Assembly (NCBI RefSeq): GCF_943193195.1
Contig: NZ_CALPDG010000008.1
Coordinates: 47,590-111,589 of the forward strand
Length of the DNA stretch: 64,000 nucleotides
Direction of reading: 5' to 3'
Source of the DNA: Mediterraneibacter agrestimuris
GTDB taxonomy: Bacteria > Bacillota > Clostridia > Lachnospirales > Lachnospiraceae
In this document: in pieces, positions 1 through 7,873 of the stretch
Layout: every line of letters begins with the position of its first letter
How positions within the stretch are numbered: the stretch's first letter is position 1
Program-made: the position numbers and the translations under genes
Notes under the pieces: generated by a model
What the model was told of the DNA's origin: nothing
Seen by the model: only the letters and a program-made list of their open reading frames with translations
Database searches by the model: none

Positions 1-65
1 CATACGGCGCCTTGCACTGTGCTGGATGCTGTTACTGGAGCACCTGTAGGGTGTGAACAATAACT
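1..65 (+). repeat. Internally deleted copy of the MITE-like repeat (left side cut by window edge)
   Basis: The first 65 bases match both ends of the repeat found complete at 22330-22475 and 27495-27639: the CGGCxCCTTGCACTGTGCTG outer part is joined directly to TGCTGTTACTGGAGCACC and the GTGTGAACAATAAC end. The central part, about 80 bases, is missing. Orientation is that of the 22330 copy. Confidence 0.7.
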
Positions 66-107
66 AGTACCGGTGGTTCAGTTTTCAACTGAACTGTAAT
101 GAAATTG

Positions 108-725
108 TTACGGCTGGGTTATCGTAAGCATCCATCTCCAGTTATAGAGGAAGAACTGTCCGGCAAGAGAGAGAAGCAAATAGGCCGCTGCATCCAGATT
201 GCCGAAGCTTTTGTTTCTGTTACCATATCGCAATTTGAACAGCCGTGAGAAACACAGCCAGATACCCCAGCCGATCACAGCGCCCAGCGTATTCATGATC
301 AAGTCGTCTACATCAGAGACACGCCGGTTGCATAACTGGCACAATTCAATTCCAAGAGAGAAAAGCAGTCCTGTAAATGCTGTTCTGATAAGGCTTTTAT
401 ATTCTTCCCAGAGAAGCGGGAGCAAAAAGCCAAGAGGCATAAACATAATAATATTTAGAACTAAGCTGATCGTAATACCATCTGCAAAGGGGATCAGATT
501 GACTTCTTTTTCGAGGGTCATGCCCGGATACATGCCAATTTCCCATATAGTTCCGATTCCGGTAGTTTCCAGAACAAGATAGACATAATATAGGAAGATG
601 AAGACCCATAATATATGTATTCCCGATGCTTTTTGGTGAAATCCAAAGCGTTGTATCGACATATACAACATACACGGGATAAAAATACAGGATAGCGGAT
701 AAAGTGTGTAGATCAGATTAGACAT
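108..725 (-). CDS. VanZ-like membrane protein
   Basis: This 205-aa protein has the layout of the VanZ family: hydrophobic helices at about 5-25, 38-55, 83-105, 112-130 and 145-162, a further one near the C-terminus, and the conserved region from NLIPF through NIIMFMPLGFLLP to the ELCQL and RxxDxDDLIMNTLGA motifs. VanZ itself gives low-level teicoplanin resistance in Tn1546, but most chromosomal members have no known role. The start is supported by AAAGGAG seven bases upstream of the ATG. It is transcribed away from hsdM and stands alone. Confidence 0.8.
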   Translation of the reverse strand: MSNLIYTLYPLSCIFIPCMLYMSIQRFGFHQKASGIHILWVFIFLYYVYLVLETTGIGTIWEIGMYPGMTLEKEVNLIPFADGITISLVLNIIMFMPLGFLLPLLWEEYKSLIRTAFTGLLFSLGIELCQLCNRRVSDVDDLIMNTLGAVIGWGIWLCFSRLFKLRYGNRNKSFGNLDAAAYLLLSLAGQFFLYNWRWMLTITQP

Positions 726-870
726 GGGAATTCTCCTTTCAGTAAATGCCAGTGATAATATCAGCCTGACGGTTTATGTGTATTCTGACAGATGAAAATG
801 AAGATTTGGGGAGAAAGAATCTTAAGGTTTTATGAAAATCCGTTACTGATCCTTTTGTAATTTAAAATCA

Positions 871-899
871 TTGAAGGCTAAGTTAAATTATAGTAGAAT
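871..899 (+). promoter_or_regulatory. Predicted sigma-A promoter for hsdM
   Basis: TTGAAG (871-876) and TAGAAT (894-899) are separated by 17 bases in AT-rich DNA, 71 bases upstream of the hsdM start. This is a pattern match only. Confidence 0.5.
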
Positions 900-969
900 A
901 AGTATGAATATACATCATATAAAGCACTAATGACTAAATTGAGAAACAATGAGGTAATTGGAGGGTTAA

Positions 970-2379
970 ATGATTACAGGTGAATTGAAAAATAAAATTG
1001 ATAGTTTATGGGATATTTTCGCTTCTGGAGGCTTGGTAAACCCACTTGAAGTAATTGAGCAGATTACTTATCTGATGTTTATTCATGATTTGGATGATTC
1101 GGATAATACAAGAGCAAAAGAAAGTGCAATACTTGGACTTCCATATCAGAGTATTTTTTCGGATGAAGTAAAGATTGGAGAAAGAACGATAGGTGGTTCA
1201 CAGCTTAAGTGGTCTGTTTTTCATGATTTTCCTGCCGATAGAATGTATTCTATAATACAGGAATGGGTATTCCCATTTATAAAAACATTACATAGTGATA
1301 AGAATAGTGCTTATTCAAAATATATGGATGATGCAATTTTTAAATTGCCAACGCCGCTTGTTGTATCAAAAGTAGTAGATTCATTAGATGAAATATACAA
1401 GAGGATGAATGAAATTCAGACTGCGGATGTACGAGGAGATGTGTATGAGTACCTTTTGTCAAAGATTGCACAGTCTGGACGTAATGGACAGTTTAGAACT
1501 CCAAGACACATTATTCGTATGATGGTAGAAATGATGGATCCCTCAAGTGATGAGGTGATTTGTGATCCGGCTTGTGGAACATCGGGATTCTTGGTTGCAG
1601 CAGGAGAATACTTGAAAGAAAAAAAGAAAGAAGAAATTTTTTTTGATAAGCAAAAGAAAGAACATTATATGAATCACATGTTTCATGGATATGATATGGA
1701 TAGAACAATGCTTCGTATTGGAGCAATGAACATGATGACTCATGGAATTGACAATCCATTTATTGAATATAGAGATAGCTTGTCTGATCAGAATCCAGAT
1801 AAGGATAAGTATTCATTAGTACTTGCAAATCCACCATTTAAGGGAAGTCTTGATGCAGAGTCGGTATCAGGAGATTTGCTTAAAGTTTGCAAGACAAAGA
1901 AGACAGAATTATTATTTCTGGCGCTATTTCTCCGTATGTTAAAGATAGGGGGGAGATGTGCCTGCATCGTTCCGGATGGTGTACTGTTTGGTTCATCAAA
2001 GGCACACAAAGACATCAGAAGAGAACTTGTTGAGAATCAAAGATTAGAAGCGGTTATTTCTATGCCTTCCGGAGTGTTTAAGCCGTATGCAGGAGTATCA
2101 ACAGCTATTCTTGTATTCACAAAAACGGAACATGGCGGAACGGATCATGTATGGTTTTATGATATGACGGCAGATGGTTTTAGCTTAGATGATAAACGAA
2201 CTCCAATTGCAGAAAATGATATTCCGGATATTATTGAAAGATTCAAGAATTTAGATAAGGAAACAGAAAGAAAACAGAAAGAAAACGTACAGATAAATCA
2301 TTTATCGTTCCGAAACAGGATATCGTTGACAACGGCTATGATCTTAGTATTAATAAATACAAAGAGATTGAGTATGTAG
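970..2379 (+). CDS. hsdM: Type I restriction-modification DNA methyltransferase subunit HsdM, C-terminus frameshifted
   Basis: HsdM transfers a methyl group from S-adenosylmethionine to adenine and forms the M2S methylase and R2M2S nuclease with HsdS and HsdR. The 469-aa product has an HsdM N-terminal helical domain (about 1-130), the SAM motif DPACGTSGFL at 199-208 and the catalytic NPPF at 287-290. GGAGGG precedes the ATG. An 11-bp tandem duplication (2263-2284) shifts the frame at about residue 432, so the last 37 residues are aberrant and the normal tail (about 68 residues, coded at 2286-2483) is lost. Removing one repeat unit gives a continuous 500-aa HsdM. The C-terminal region normally contacts HsdS, so the product may not assemble. 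The catalytic core is intact. Confidence 0.93.
   Translation: MITGELKNKIDSLWDIFASGGLVNPLEVIEQITYLMFIHDLDDSDNTRAKESAILGLPYQSIFSDEVKIGERTIGGSQLKWSVFHDFPADRMYSIIQEWVFPFIKTLHSDKNSAYSKYMDDAIFKLPTPLVVSKVVDSLDEIYKRMNEIQTADVRGDVYEYLLSKIAQSGRNGQFRTPRHIIRMMVEMMDPSSDEVICDPACGTSGFLVAAGEYLKEKKKEEIFFDKQKKEHYMNHMFHGYDMDRTMLRIGAMNMMTHGIDNPFIEYRDSLSDQNPDKDKYSLVLANPPFKGSLDAESVSGDLLKVCKTKKTELLFLALFLRMLKIGGRCACIVPDGVLFGSSKAHKDIRRELVENQRLEAVISMPSGVFKPYAGVSTAILVFTKTEHGGTDHVWFYDMTADGFSLDDKRTPIAENDIPDIIERFKNLDKETERKQKENVQINHLSFRNRISLTTAMILVLINTKRLSM
2263..2284 (+). repeat. 11-bp tandem duplication inside hsdM
   Basis: ACAGAAAGAAA occurs twice head to tail (2263-2273, 2274-2284). One copy must be removed for the hsdM frame to continue into RTDKSFIVPKQDIVDNGYDL and on to the stop at 2481-2483. 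The array has only two units, so slippage could restore or lose the frame. Confidence 0.9.
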
Positions 2380-2483
2380 CTATTGAATATCCGCCAACAT
2401 CTGAAATTATGGCTAATATTCGTGAGATTGAAATGGAGATTGGTAAGGAAATGGATGAGCTGGAAAGTCTGTTAAAGTTATAG
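2286..2483 (+). pseudogene. hsdM: Displaced C-terminal coding tail of hsdM
   Basis: In the frame shifted relative to the hsdM ORF the DNA codes for an HsdM-like C-terminus including DNGYDLSINKYKEIEY and an acidic, heptad-rich end (EIEMEIGKEMDELESLLKL), which resembles the coiled-coil tail HsdM uses to pack against HsdS. It is not translated in frame unless the 11-bp duplication is resolved. Confidence 0.85.
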
Positions 2484-2495
2484 TGGAAGGATAAA

Positions 2496-2582
2496 ATGAC
2501 AGTACAGGAACAGTTAATAGATAAAGCGAAGGAAGCATTTGTATTAGCGATTGAAATATATAGCAAATTATTGATTTTCTGA
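2496..2582 (+). pseudogene. N-terminal stub of a DUF3644-type gene
   Basis: An ATG 12 bases after the ancestral hsdM stop opens a 28-residue frame beginning MTVQEQLIDKAKEAFVLAIE. This resembles the start of DUF3644 proteins, which often lie inside type I R-M operons, but from residue 24 the similarity stops and a TGA follows. I read it as a gene cut by insertion of the DNA to its right. The family assignment is from recall of the N-terminal motif and rests on a short stretch. Confidence 0.45.
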
Positions 2583-2660
2583 CAATGCTTTTCCATAAAT
2601 TGATGTAACTTCTCAAACTCTTGTATTTACTGGTGTTCTGCAAGATTTTGAAAAACAGTA

Positions 2661-2713
2661 AAGTGGTGTATTGTATCATAAAATGGTATAGTTTGATATG
2701 AAAATGGTATAGT
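2661..2713 (+). repeat. Three short direct repeats, possible integrase arm sites
   Basis: AAGTGGTGTATT (2661), AAATGGTATAGT (2681) and AAATGGTATAGT (2702) recur at 20-21-base spacing. A similar AAATGGTGTA motif recurs at 6329 and 6340 just after the integrase remnant. The spacing of two helical turns suits protein binding. The link to an integrase is inference. Confidence 0.4.
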
Positions 2714-2853
2714 AAATCGGAAAGAATTATTAAATTTGATAGCAAAATTATAAGAGTGTCAGATTTGACATTTGAATAGGTATTTGTTAGAATAAGAATA
2801 TAAAAAGGCACTACTGATAGTTGGTTAGTCCAAATTATTTAATTACTCAAAAG

Positions 2854-2892
2854 AGTAACCGCATTCCTTGGGCGAGGGGCGGTTACTTTTTT
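2854..2892 (+). terminator. Stem-loop terminator shared by type I toxin mRNA and a putative antisense RNA
   Basis: AGTAACCGC (2854-2862) pairs with GCGGTTACT (2879-2887), followed on the + strand by six T. The stem overlaps the toxin stop codon on the minus strand. Overlapping convergent terminators are a hallmark of Fst/TxpA-like type I toxin-antitoxin loci, where a + strand RNA ending here would be the antitoxin. Confidence 0.6.
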
Positions 2893-2975
2893 GATTGATT
2901 TATATACGCAATCAAAATCGTTACAACAATACTAAGTATCATTAGTACGATGGAGCGCATTTCAAAATCACTCAT
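2883..2975 (-). CDS. Small membrane type I toxin (holin-like toxin/TxpA-Fst type), 30 aa
   Basis: The 30-codon frame reads MSDFEMRSIVLMILSIVVTI followed by LIAYINQSKK: a short polar head, one hydrophobic helix (residues about 8-23) and a basic tail. This is the form of the putative holin-like toxins common in Firmicutes. A very strong AAAGGAGGG site precedes the ATG. The stop lies in the GTAACCGC stem. In characterised members the peptide damages the membrane and a convergent antisense RNA represses it. Too short for routine gene callers. Activity is inferred. Confidence 0.75.
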   Translation of the reverse strand: MSDFEMRSIVLMILSIVVTILIAYINQSKK

Positions 2976-3017
2976 AAGTCAAGCCCTCCTTTCCCAGATT
3001 TCCTGCAAGCAGGAGTT

Positions 3018-3302
3018 CTATGTAATCAGAGGGTTCAGTCTCTCTGCTGAAGGGCTATCCTTTCTGTTGCAAACAAAAATATGTAGGCAGTCAAAGTTCC
3101 TGCCCTCGTTCTGACGTACCAAACGGCAGGTAGAGGGCAGGGCAACGGCAACGCCGTTGCAGATAAGGCGGTTTGATAAATTTGGAAGAAAGAAGCGGAA
3201 GTTTTCTTCCAGAGGGGCTGTCCTGAAAACGTAAACTCCCGGAAAACCAATAACAAGCATTACAATAAAGAGGCAGTATGATCGGCATGGTAATACATTC
3301 AA
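3018..3302 (-). CDS. Hypothetical 94-aa ORF upstream of the type I toxin
   Basis: The reading frame runs towards the toxin gene on the same strand and ends about 40 bases before its start. The product has an N-terminal hydrophobic stretch and several Cys and Arg residues, with no motif I can assign. It could be spurious and simply part of the toxin mRNA leader. No good ribosome site was found. Confidence 0.25.
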   Translation of the reverse strand: MNVLPCRSYCLFIVMLVIGFPGVYVFRTAPLEENFRFFLPNLSNRLICNGVAVALPSTCRLVRQNEGRNFDCLHIFVCNRKDSPSAERLNPLIT

Positions 3303-3404
3303 GATGCATATTCAGAAAAGAAAATGTTTTTGATGTAATTTGAGGCATTTTATGTTACAATTCGTATTAAATGTATATATGAGATTCTATTAGGAGGAAT
3401 GACT

Positions 3405-5603
3405 ATGGAAAGCATCTTGCAGGCAGCCGACAGGCTATTCCAAAACCGTTATATCATCTCTATAAAAAAAGCGTTTATCATCACGTTGCCAATAATCATC
3501 CTGGGATCTATAGCATCGCTGATCAATAATATGCCCATTGACATAGTGCAGACAGGTCTGTCTACTCCAGCTGGACAGGTGATCCGAGTGGTAAATGGCG
3601 CAATCTGGCTGGGCAGCACAGCTATCATGGCGATTTTGATGGCATGGACTTTGGGCTATTATCTCGGTAATACCTATAAACTTAACGGTACGCTCTCGGC
3701 CCTCACAAGCGTATCTGCCTATCTGGCCATTTGCGTCAGAACTTCGGATGGCTGCATCTCGCTGAGCCAATTGGGTTCCAGTGGGCTTTTCGGGGCTATT
3801 TTAATCGCGATTATGGCCACCGAGCTGTACCATGCATTTTCCAATCTTAAAATCAATATTTCGGAGGATACGGCGGAGGAGGTGCGGCAAATGTTTGCGG
3901 CTCTTTTCCCCGTCATGCTGTCTGTTTTCTGCATTGCCTTCACAAACGGCATCATATTGACGACCTCCGGCAAAGGGGTTGACGAGTGGATTTATACGGC
4001 CCTGTCGCTTCTTTTTTCGGCGGCCGATGGAGGAGGACTTTCCGGTACCTTGTTACTGGTATTCGGCATTCATATTTTCTGGTTCTTCGGTATTCATGGC
4101 GGAAATGTGATGGACAGCATCATGGTTAGTGCCTTCGGCGAGAATCTCATCCATAATACCAGCCAATATGCCTTGAATCACGATGCTTTTGACAAGCAGC
4201 TTGACATTATCAGTAAGGGCTTTCTGGATACTTTTGTATTTATGGGGGGAGCGGGCACATCGCTGTGCATCATCATCGCGGTGTTGATTATTGCCAGGAG
4301 TCGGTATATGCGCAGCATCGCCAAAATGGGCGGTGTATTCGCACTCTTCAACATGAATGAAATTGTGTTGTTCGGCTTTCCTATAATCCTGAACCCCATT
4401 TTGCTGATCCCTTTTTTGCTCACGCCGCTCACGATAACGCTGGTTTCATGGAGTGTGATGTCTCTCGGTTTGGTTGCCCGGGTTGTAACCGAAGTGCATT
4501 GGGCGATGCCGCCCTTGATCAGCGGTTATCTGGCAACCGGCGGACACCTGTCTGGCAGCGTCCTCCAGGTCATCAATATTGCTGCAGGCATTCTGATTTA
4601 TCTGCCGTTTATTCGCTTAATGGACAGGCGGGCGGTGCAAAAAGAAGCCCTGAAGGACGACAATACCGCTCTGCTAAAAAATACACTGAATACAGTGATT
4701 GAGAAAATCAATAACTCCACGGGTGAGGTCAATGGGGAGATTACGGATTTTTCAATCGTCCTGGAAAGCGTCATCAGAGATTTGAATGTGCTCTCTGCTC
4801 AGATGCAACAACAGATGCAATTGATGCATACCTGTGACGAATATACGCGGATCATTGATACTTCGGTGGGCAACACAGATAACAGTATAAAAATTGTCTT
4901 GCAGAATATGGAAAAAACAAGTGGTCTGTCCATGGAAGGCGCACAGAGCATGCATCAAACGATGCAAAAGATGGAGGAAACTTTCCTCTCCACACAAAAA
5001 AATAATGAACTGGCCAGCCAGCTTAATCTGCACTGTGAGCAGATTGAGGGAATGTTAAAAAGTATTAAGGATATATCCTTGCAAACGACTACTCTTTCAC
5101 ACAATGCTTCCATTGAGGTGACGCACGCCGGTGTTCATGGCAAAGAGTTTTCCGTGGTGGCCGCCAATATAAAAGATTTGTCGGAAGCAACAACGAAGGT
5201 CGTTTCCGATATTGAGGGTCTGTTACAGGGGATGAAGGCGGATACATCTGATATGATTGAGCGATCTGAAGTCAGTTTGAGGCAGGTAGAAACCGGACTA
5301 CAGAAGGTGATTGACGCCAACCAGCTGTTTGGTGAAATTGTACAGAATATTCACAATATTCAAGTACAGTGTCATGCGGTTCTTAAGCACAGCGGAGAAG
5401 TGATCGGCAAATTGCAACAAATCAATGAACAAATCCGGACGACCAGCCATTTCTTTGCAGAAACGGCATCTCATACGTCCAAGGTGGCTGAACAGGTTCG
5501 CAATAGGTCGGATGAGTCCAAAGAAATGGTGCATAAGCTGCGGAAGCTGAATATGGAAACAAGCCTTATGACAGAGAATGCGCTTGAGAACCTTGAAAGT
5601 TAG
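3405..5603 (+). CDS. PTS EIIC (cellobiose/lactose-type) domain fused to a methyl-accepting chemotaxis signalling domain
   Basis: The 732-aa protein starts at the second ATG, seven bases after AGGAGG (the ATG at 3399 is too close). Residues about 1-410 are a polytopic EIIC of the lactose/cellobiose class: the start of the domain reads RYIISIKKAFIITLPIIILG, and the family motifs FFGIHGGNVMDSIM, FNMNEIVLFGFPIILNPILL and MPPLISGYLATGGHLSG are present. Residues about 415-732 are long helical coiled coil with an MCP hairpin tip at 554-600 (DISLQTTTLSHNASIEVTHA, then HGKEFSVVAANIKDLSEAT). There is no EIIA, EIIB or HAMP domain. The tip departs from the usual NLLALNAAIEAARAGE: the conserved Arg is His574. 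This suggests a permease acting as membrane sensor, signalling to CheA/CheW or another partner. No che or flagellar gene is in the window. Base composition is richer in GC than the flanking hsd genes, consistent with transfer. Confidence 0.88.
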   Translation: MESILQAADRLFQNRYIISIKKAFIITLPIIILGSIASLINNMPIDIVQTGLSTPAGQVIRVVNGAIWLGSTAIMAILMAWTLGYYLGNTYKLNGTLSALTSVSAYLAICVRTSDGCISLSQLGSSGLFGAILIAIMATELYHAFSNLKINISEDTAEEVRQMFAALFPVMLSVFCIAFTNGIILTTSGKGVDEWIYTALSLLFSAADGGGLSGTLLLVFGIHIFWFFGIHGGNVMDSIMVSAFGENLIHNTSQYALNHDAFDKQLDIISKGFLDTFVFMGGAGTSLCIIIAVLIIARSRYMRSIAKMGGVFALFNMNEIVLFGFPIILNPILLIPFLLTPLTITLVSWSVMSLGLVARVVTEVHWAMPPLISGYLATGGHLSGSVLQVINIAAGILIYLPFIRLMDRRAVQKEALKDDNTALLKNTLNTVIEKINNSTGEVNGEITDFSIVLESVIRDLNVLSAQMQQQMQLMHTCDEYTRIIDTSVGNTDNSIKIVLQNMEKTSGLSMEGAQSMHQTMQKMEETFLSTQKNNELASQLNLHCEQIEGMLKSIKDISLQTTTLSHNASIEVTHAGVHGKEFSVVAANIKDLSEATTKVVSDIEGLLQGMKADTSDMIERSEVSLRQVETGLQKVIDANQLFGEIVQNIHNIQVQCHAVLKHSGEVIGKLQQINEQIRTTSHFFAETASHTSKVAEQVRNRSDESKEMVHKLRKLNMETSLMTENALENLES

Positions 5604-5822
5604 GTAATTGTGGAAATAGAGAAAGGTGAGAAAATATATTATGAGCAATCACGAGGGAACATTTGAATCATCTGAAGCGTAAATCAAGCACAAACTCAGT
5701 GAGGCTCCGGAGTATGTGAATTATACATTAATATTCCTACTCACGGTTTTTTTGTGCTGTCCGTACAACTTGTGGTACTACATTACGTCACCAGGGCAGA
5801 GTTATCTATAACAAAAAAGTCA

Positions 5823-5855
5823 CGCAGTAGCTGAACATCCGTCAGTTACTGTGCG
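5823..5855 (+). other. Imperfect inverted repeat in the 5.6-6.1 kb gap
   Basis: CGCAGTAGCTGA pairs imperfectly with TCAGTTACTGTGCG around a short loop, without a following T-run. The rest of 5604-6161 shows no recognisable gene; a 13-codon ORF at 5641 and ORFs of 66-118 codons have no family signature. Confidence 0.3.
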
Positions 5856-6161
5856 GTTGATAGGAATTAAAATCGGTATTACCGGGGTGCCGCCCGTTTG
5901 TCCTTTATGTGAAAGGGTTCCCTATCACCTCCCAGTCTGCCCTCACCAAAGGGCGTATTGTAATGGAAAAAGAATGGTGGCAAATCCGAAAATCCTCTTT
6001 GATTAAAATTGCTCATGGATTTCCTTGTTTTCAGAAAACAAGAATATATAGTATTATATGTGTCTTTGTTTCTGTATTTAGTGCCATATGCGCGCTTTAC
6101 AACACCTGAGCAACTTTGGTAATAATGGGTTTTCCGATTTGTCCTTATTATACCGTAAGGG

Positions 6162-6323
6162 CATACTTTTGCTACAAGAGCAATCGAATGTGGAATGAAC
6201 CCCAAAACATTGCAGAAACTTTTGGGACATGGCACATTACAAATGACAATGGACTTGTATTGCCACGTAACAGAAGATACGCTGTTCTTGGAAATGGAAA
6301 AGTTCGAGAAAAGGTGTAGTTGA
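6162..6323 (+). pseudogene. 3' remnant of a Tn916-type tyrosine integrase
   Basis: In this frame the DNA codes for HTFATRAIECGMNPKTLQKL and then LGHGTLQMTMDLYCHVTEDT before a TGA. This is the C-terminal catalytic block of Tn916/phage-like integrases: H-x-x-R-type box (HTFATR), the GH pair and the nucleophile Tyr in DLYCHV. A stop (TAA, 6156) lies just upstream in the same frame, and no other part of the gene is recognisable. It marks an old integration event between hsdM and hsdS-1. Confidence 0.8.
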
Positions 6324-6351
6324 GTATGAAATGGTGTAAAAATGGTGTAGT
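6310..6351 (+). repeat. Short direct repeats after the integrase remnant
   Basis: AAAGGTGTAGT (6310), AAATGGTGTA (6329) and AAATGGTGTAGT (6340) recur immediately at the 3' end of the integrase fragment and resemble the repeats at 2661-2713. They could be arm-type or core-flanking integrase sites. Confidence 0.4.
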
Positions 6352-6394
6352 AGGGGATAAAAATAGAAAATGAGGGCGTAAAAAGCCCATAAAT

Positions 6395-6514
6395 ATGAAG
6401 GTTTTAAGAGATATGGAACAGTATAAGAAAGAATTAATTGATTTTATATATGAGGAAATAAGAAAAGCACCAAGTACAATACTTGACACTTTGAAAAAAA
6501 TTGACAAAAAATAG
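6395..6514 (+). CDS. Possible 39-aa hypothetical protein
   Basis: The frame codes a charged peptide starting MKVLRDMEQYKKELIDFIYE. No clear ribosome site precedes it, only a GGGC/GCCC mini-hairpin. No family is recognised. Confidence 0.25.
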   Translation: MKVLRDMEQYKKELIDFIYEEIRKAPSTILDTLKKIDKK

Positions 6515-6592
6515 TCAACCCAAGGAGCAAAGGATTCTAAGCAATTAATGTGCCTGCTCCCATTCGGAACCTCAGCTTTAATTCATCACAAG

Positions 6593-6620
6593 TTGACGAT
6601 TGTTAATAATAGCATAATTA
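6593..6620 (+). promoter_or_regulatory. Possible promoter for the hsdS-1 segment
   Basis: TTGACG (6593-6598) and TAATTA (6615-6620) are 16 bases apart. This would drive hsdS-1 independently of hsdM, which is needed because about 4 kb of foreign DNA separates them. Confidence 0.4.
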
Positions 6621-6689
6621 TATGTCAAGACTTCGGGGGATTTACTATAAGAGTACTAGGTTAAAATGAATAAAAGGAAAGGAAATACA

Positions 6690-6710
6690 AATTCGGGTTT
6701 GTGGGGATGA
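6690..6710 (+). repeat. 21-bp direct repeat, copy 1 (5' end of hsdS-1)
   Basis: The 21 bases here are identical to 9815-9835. The repeat carries the GTGGGG ribosome-site region of hsdS-1. The two copies bracket hsdS-1, the toxin-antitoxin pair and the recombinase gene. It could be the recombinase crossover site or a duplication scar. Confidence 0.85.
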
Positions 6711-6712
6711 AA

Positions 6713-7858
6713 ATGAATTATGTGATGCTAAAGGACGTTTGTACCATCAATATGGGACAGTCACCCGATTCAAATAGTTATAATGACAATGGAGAAGGTG
6801 TTCCTTTCTTTCAGGGGAATGCAGACTTCGGGGAACGGTATCCTATTACAAGAAAATGGTGTTCAGCTCCGACAAAGATGGCTTCTCCGGAAGATATACT
6901 TATTTCAGTTAGGGCGCCAATTGGCGCAATGAACTATGCAAAAGAGGATTGTTGTATAGGTCGCGGTCTTGCCGCAATAACACCTGATAAGGCAAGGGTT
7001 TCTTCAGAGTTTATTTTTTGGTTACTCAAAGGGAAAAATGCAGAATTGAATAGTAAAGGAACAGGCAGTACATTTAAAGCTATTGGGCGCAAAATACTTG
7101 AGGAAACATTGATTCCGGATATTTCGTTGGAAAAACAATCAGGGTACTCCAATATTCTTGAAAAGATATATGAAATTATTCAAGCAAGAAAGTTGGAACT
7201 CCAGAAATTAGATGACCTCATCAAAGCACGATTTGTCGAGATGTTTGGGGATCCTAAACTTAATGATAAAGGTTGGAAATCAGGTATAGTTTCGGACTAT
7301 TATGAGATTAAAGGTGGAAAAAGGATTCCAAAGGGAATGGGATATGCTGAAGGAGTAACAAAACATCCATATCTTAGAGCTACAGATATGAAGAATGAGA
7401 CAATTCTTGATGATAATATTCATTATATTGATGATGAAGTTTATGAGCATATCAAGAGGTACACAGTTAAAGGGGGAGATATTTATCTCACAAATGTTGG
7501 GGTAAATCTTGGTCTGGCAGGTGTTATTCCTGAAAAATATGATGGTGCAAATTTAACAGAAAATGCGGTTAAGTTAGTTCCTAAAACAGAAAAAGTAATT
7601 GACGGTGTATTTCTGGCTCATTATATTAATTCACCAGGGATTCAGGATTATATCAATGAAAGAAAAATGTCAGTTGGTGTCCCCAAATTGGCAATCTTTA
7701 GAATTGAAACAATGCCAGTTTTATTACCACCAATGGAAATGCAAAAACAATTTGTTCTAATGAAACAACAAGTCGACAAATCAAAAGTTGCCGTACAGAA
7801 GGCATTGGAACAGACGCAGTTATTATTTGACAGTTTAATGCAGAAATATTTTGGGTAG
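6713..7858 (+). CDS. hsdS: Type I restriction specificity subunit HsdS (copy 1)
   Basis: HsdS carries two target-recognition domains (TRDs) that each read half of a bipartite DNA target. This 381-aa protein shows TRD1 (about 1-150), a central conserved helix (KLDDLIKARFVEMFGDP, about 164-180), TRD2 with the typical GGxRIPKGxxY motif, and the C-terminal conserved helix VDKSKVAVQKALEQTQLLFD. The start at 6713 is preferred because GGGG lies six bases upstream, as in copy 2; GTG 6701 and ATG 6707 are in frame. The central and C-terminal conserved segments are nearly identical at the DNA level to copy 2, while the TRDs are unrelated. Confidence 0.92.
   Translation: MNYVMLKDVCTINMGQSPDSNSYNDNGEGVPFFQGNADFGERYPITRKWCSAPTKMASPEDILISVRAPIGAMNYAKEDCCIGRGLAAITPDKARVSSEFIFWLLKGKNAELNSKGTGSTFKAIGRKILEETLIPDISLEKQSGYSNILEKIYEIIQARKLELQKLDDLIKARFVEMFGDPKLNDKGWKSGIVSDYYEIKGGKRIPKGMGYAEGVTKHPYLRATDMKNETILDDNIHYIDDEVYEHIKRYTVKGGDIYLTNVGVNLGLAGVIPEKYDGANLTENAVKLVPKTEKVIDGVFLAHYINSPGIQDYINERKMSVGVPKLAIFRIETMPVLLPPMEMQKQFVLMKQQVDKSKVAVQKALEQTQLLFDSLMQKYFG
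7214..7252 (+). repeat. 39-bp hsdS central direct repeat, copy 1
   Basis: Identical to 10934-10972 except one base (A/C at position 28). It codes for the conserved helix between the TRDs, so recombination here would swap TRD2 between the two hsdS genes. Confidence 0.85.
7769..7790 (+). repeat. 22-bp hsdS C-terminal direct repeat, copy 1
   Basis: Identical to 11483-11504. It codes for QVDKSKV in the C-terminal conserved region. Confidence 0.8.
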
Positions 7859-7873
7859 AAAGGTAGATGATAA

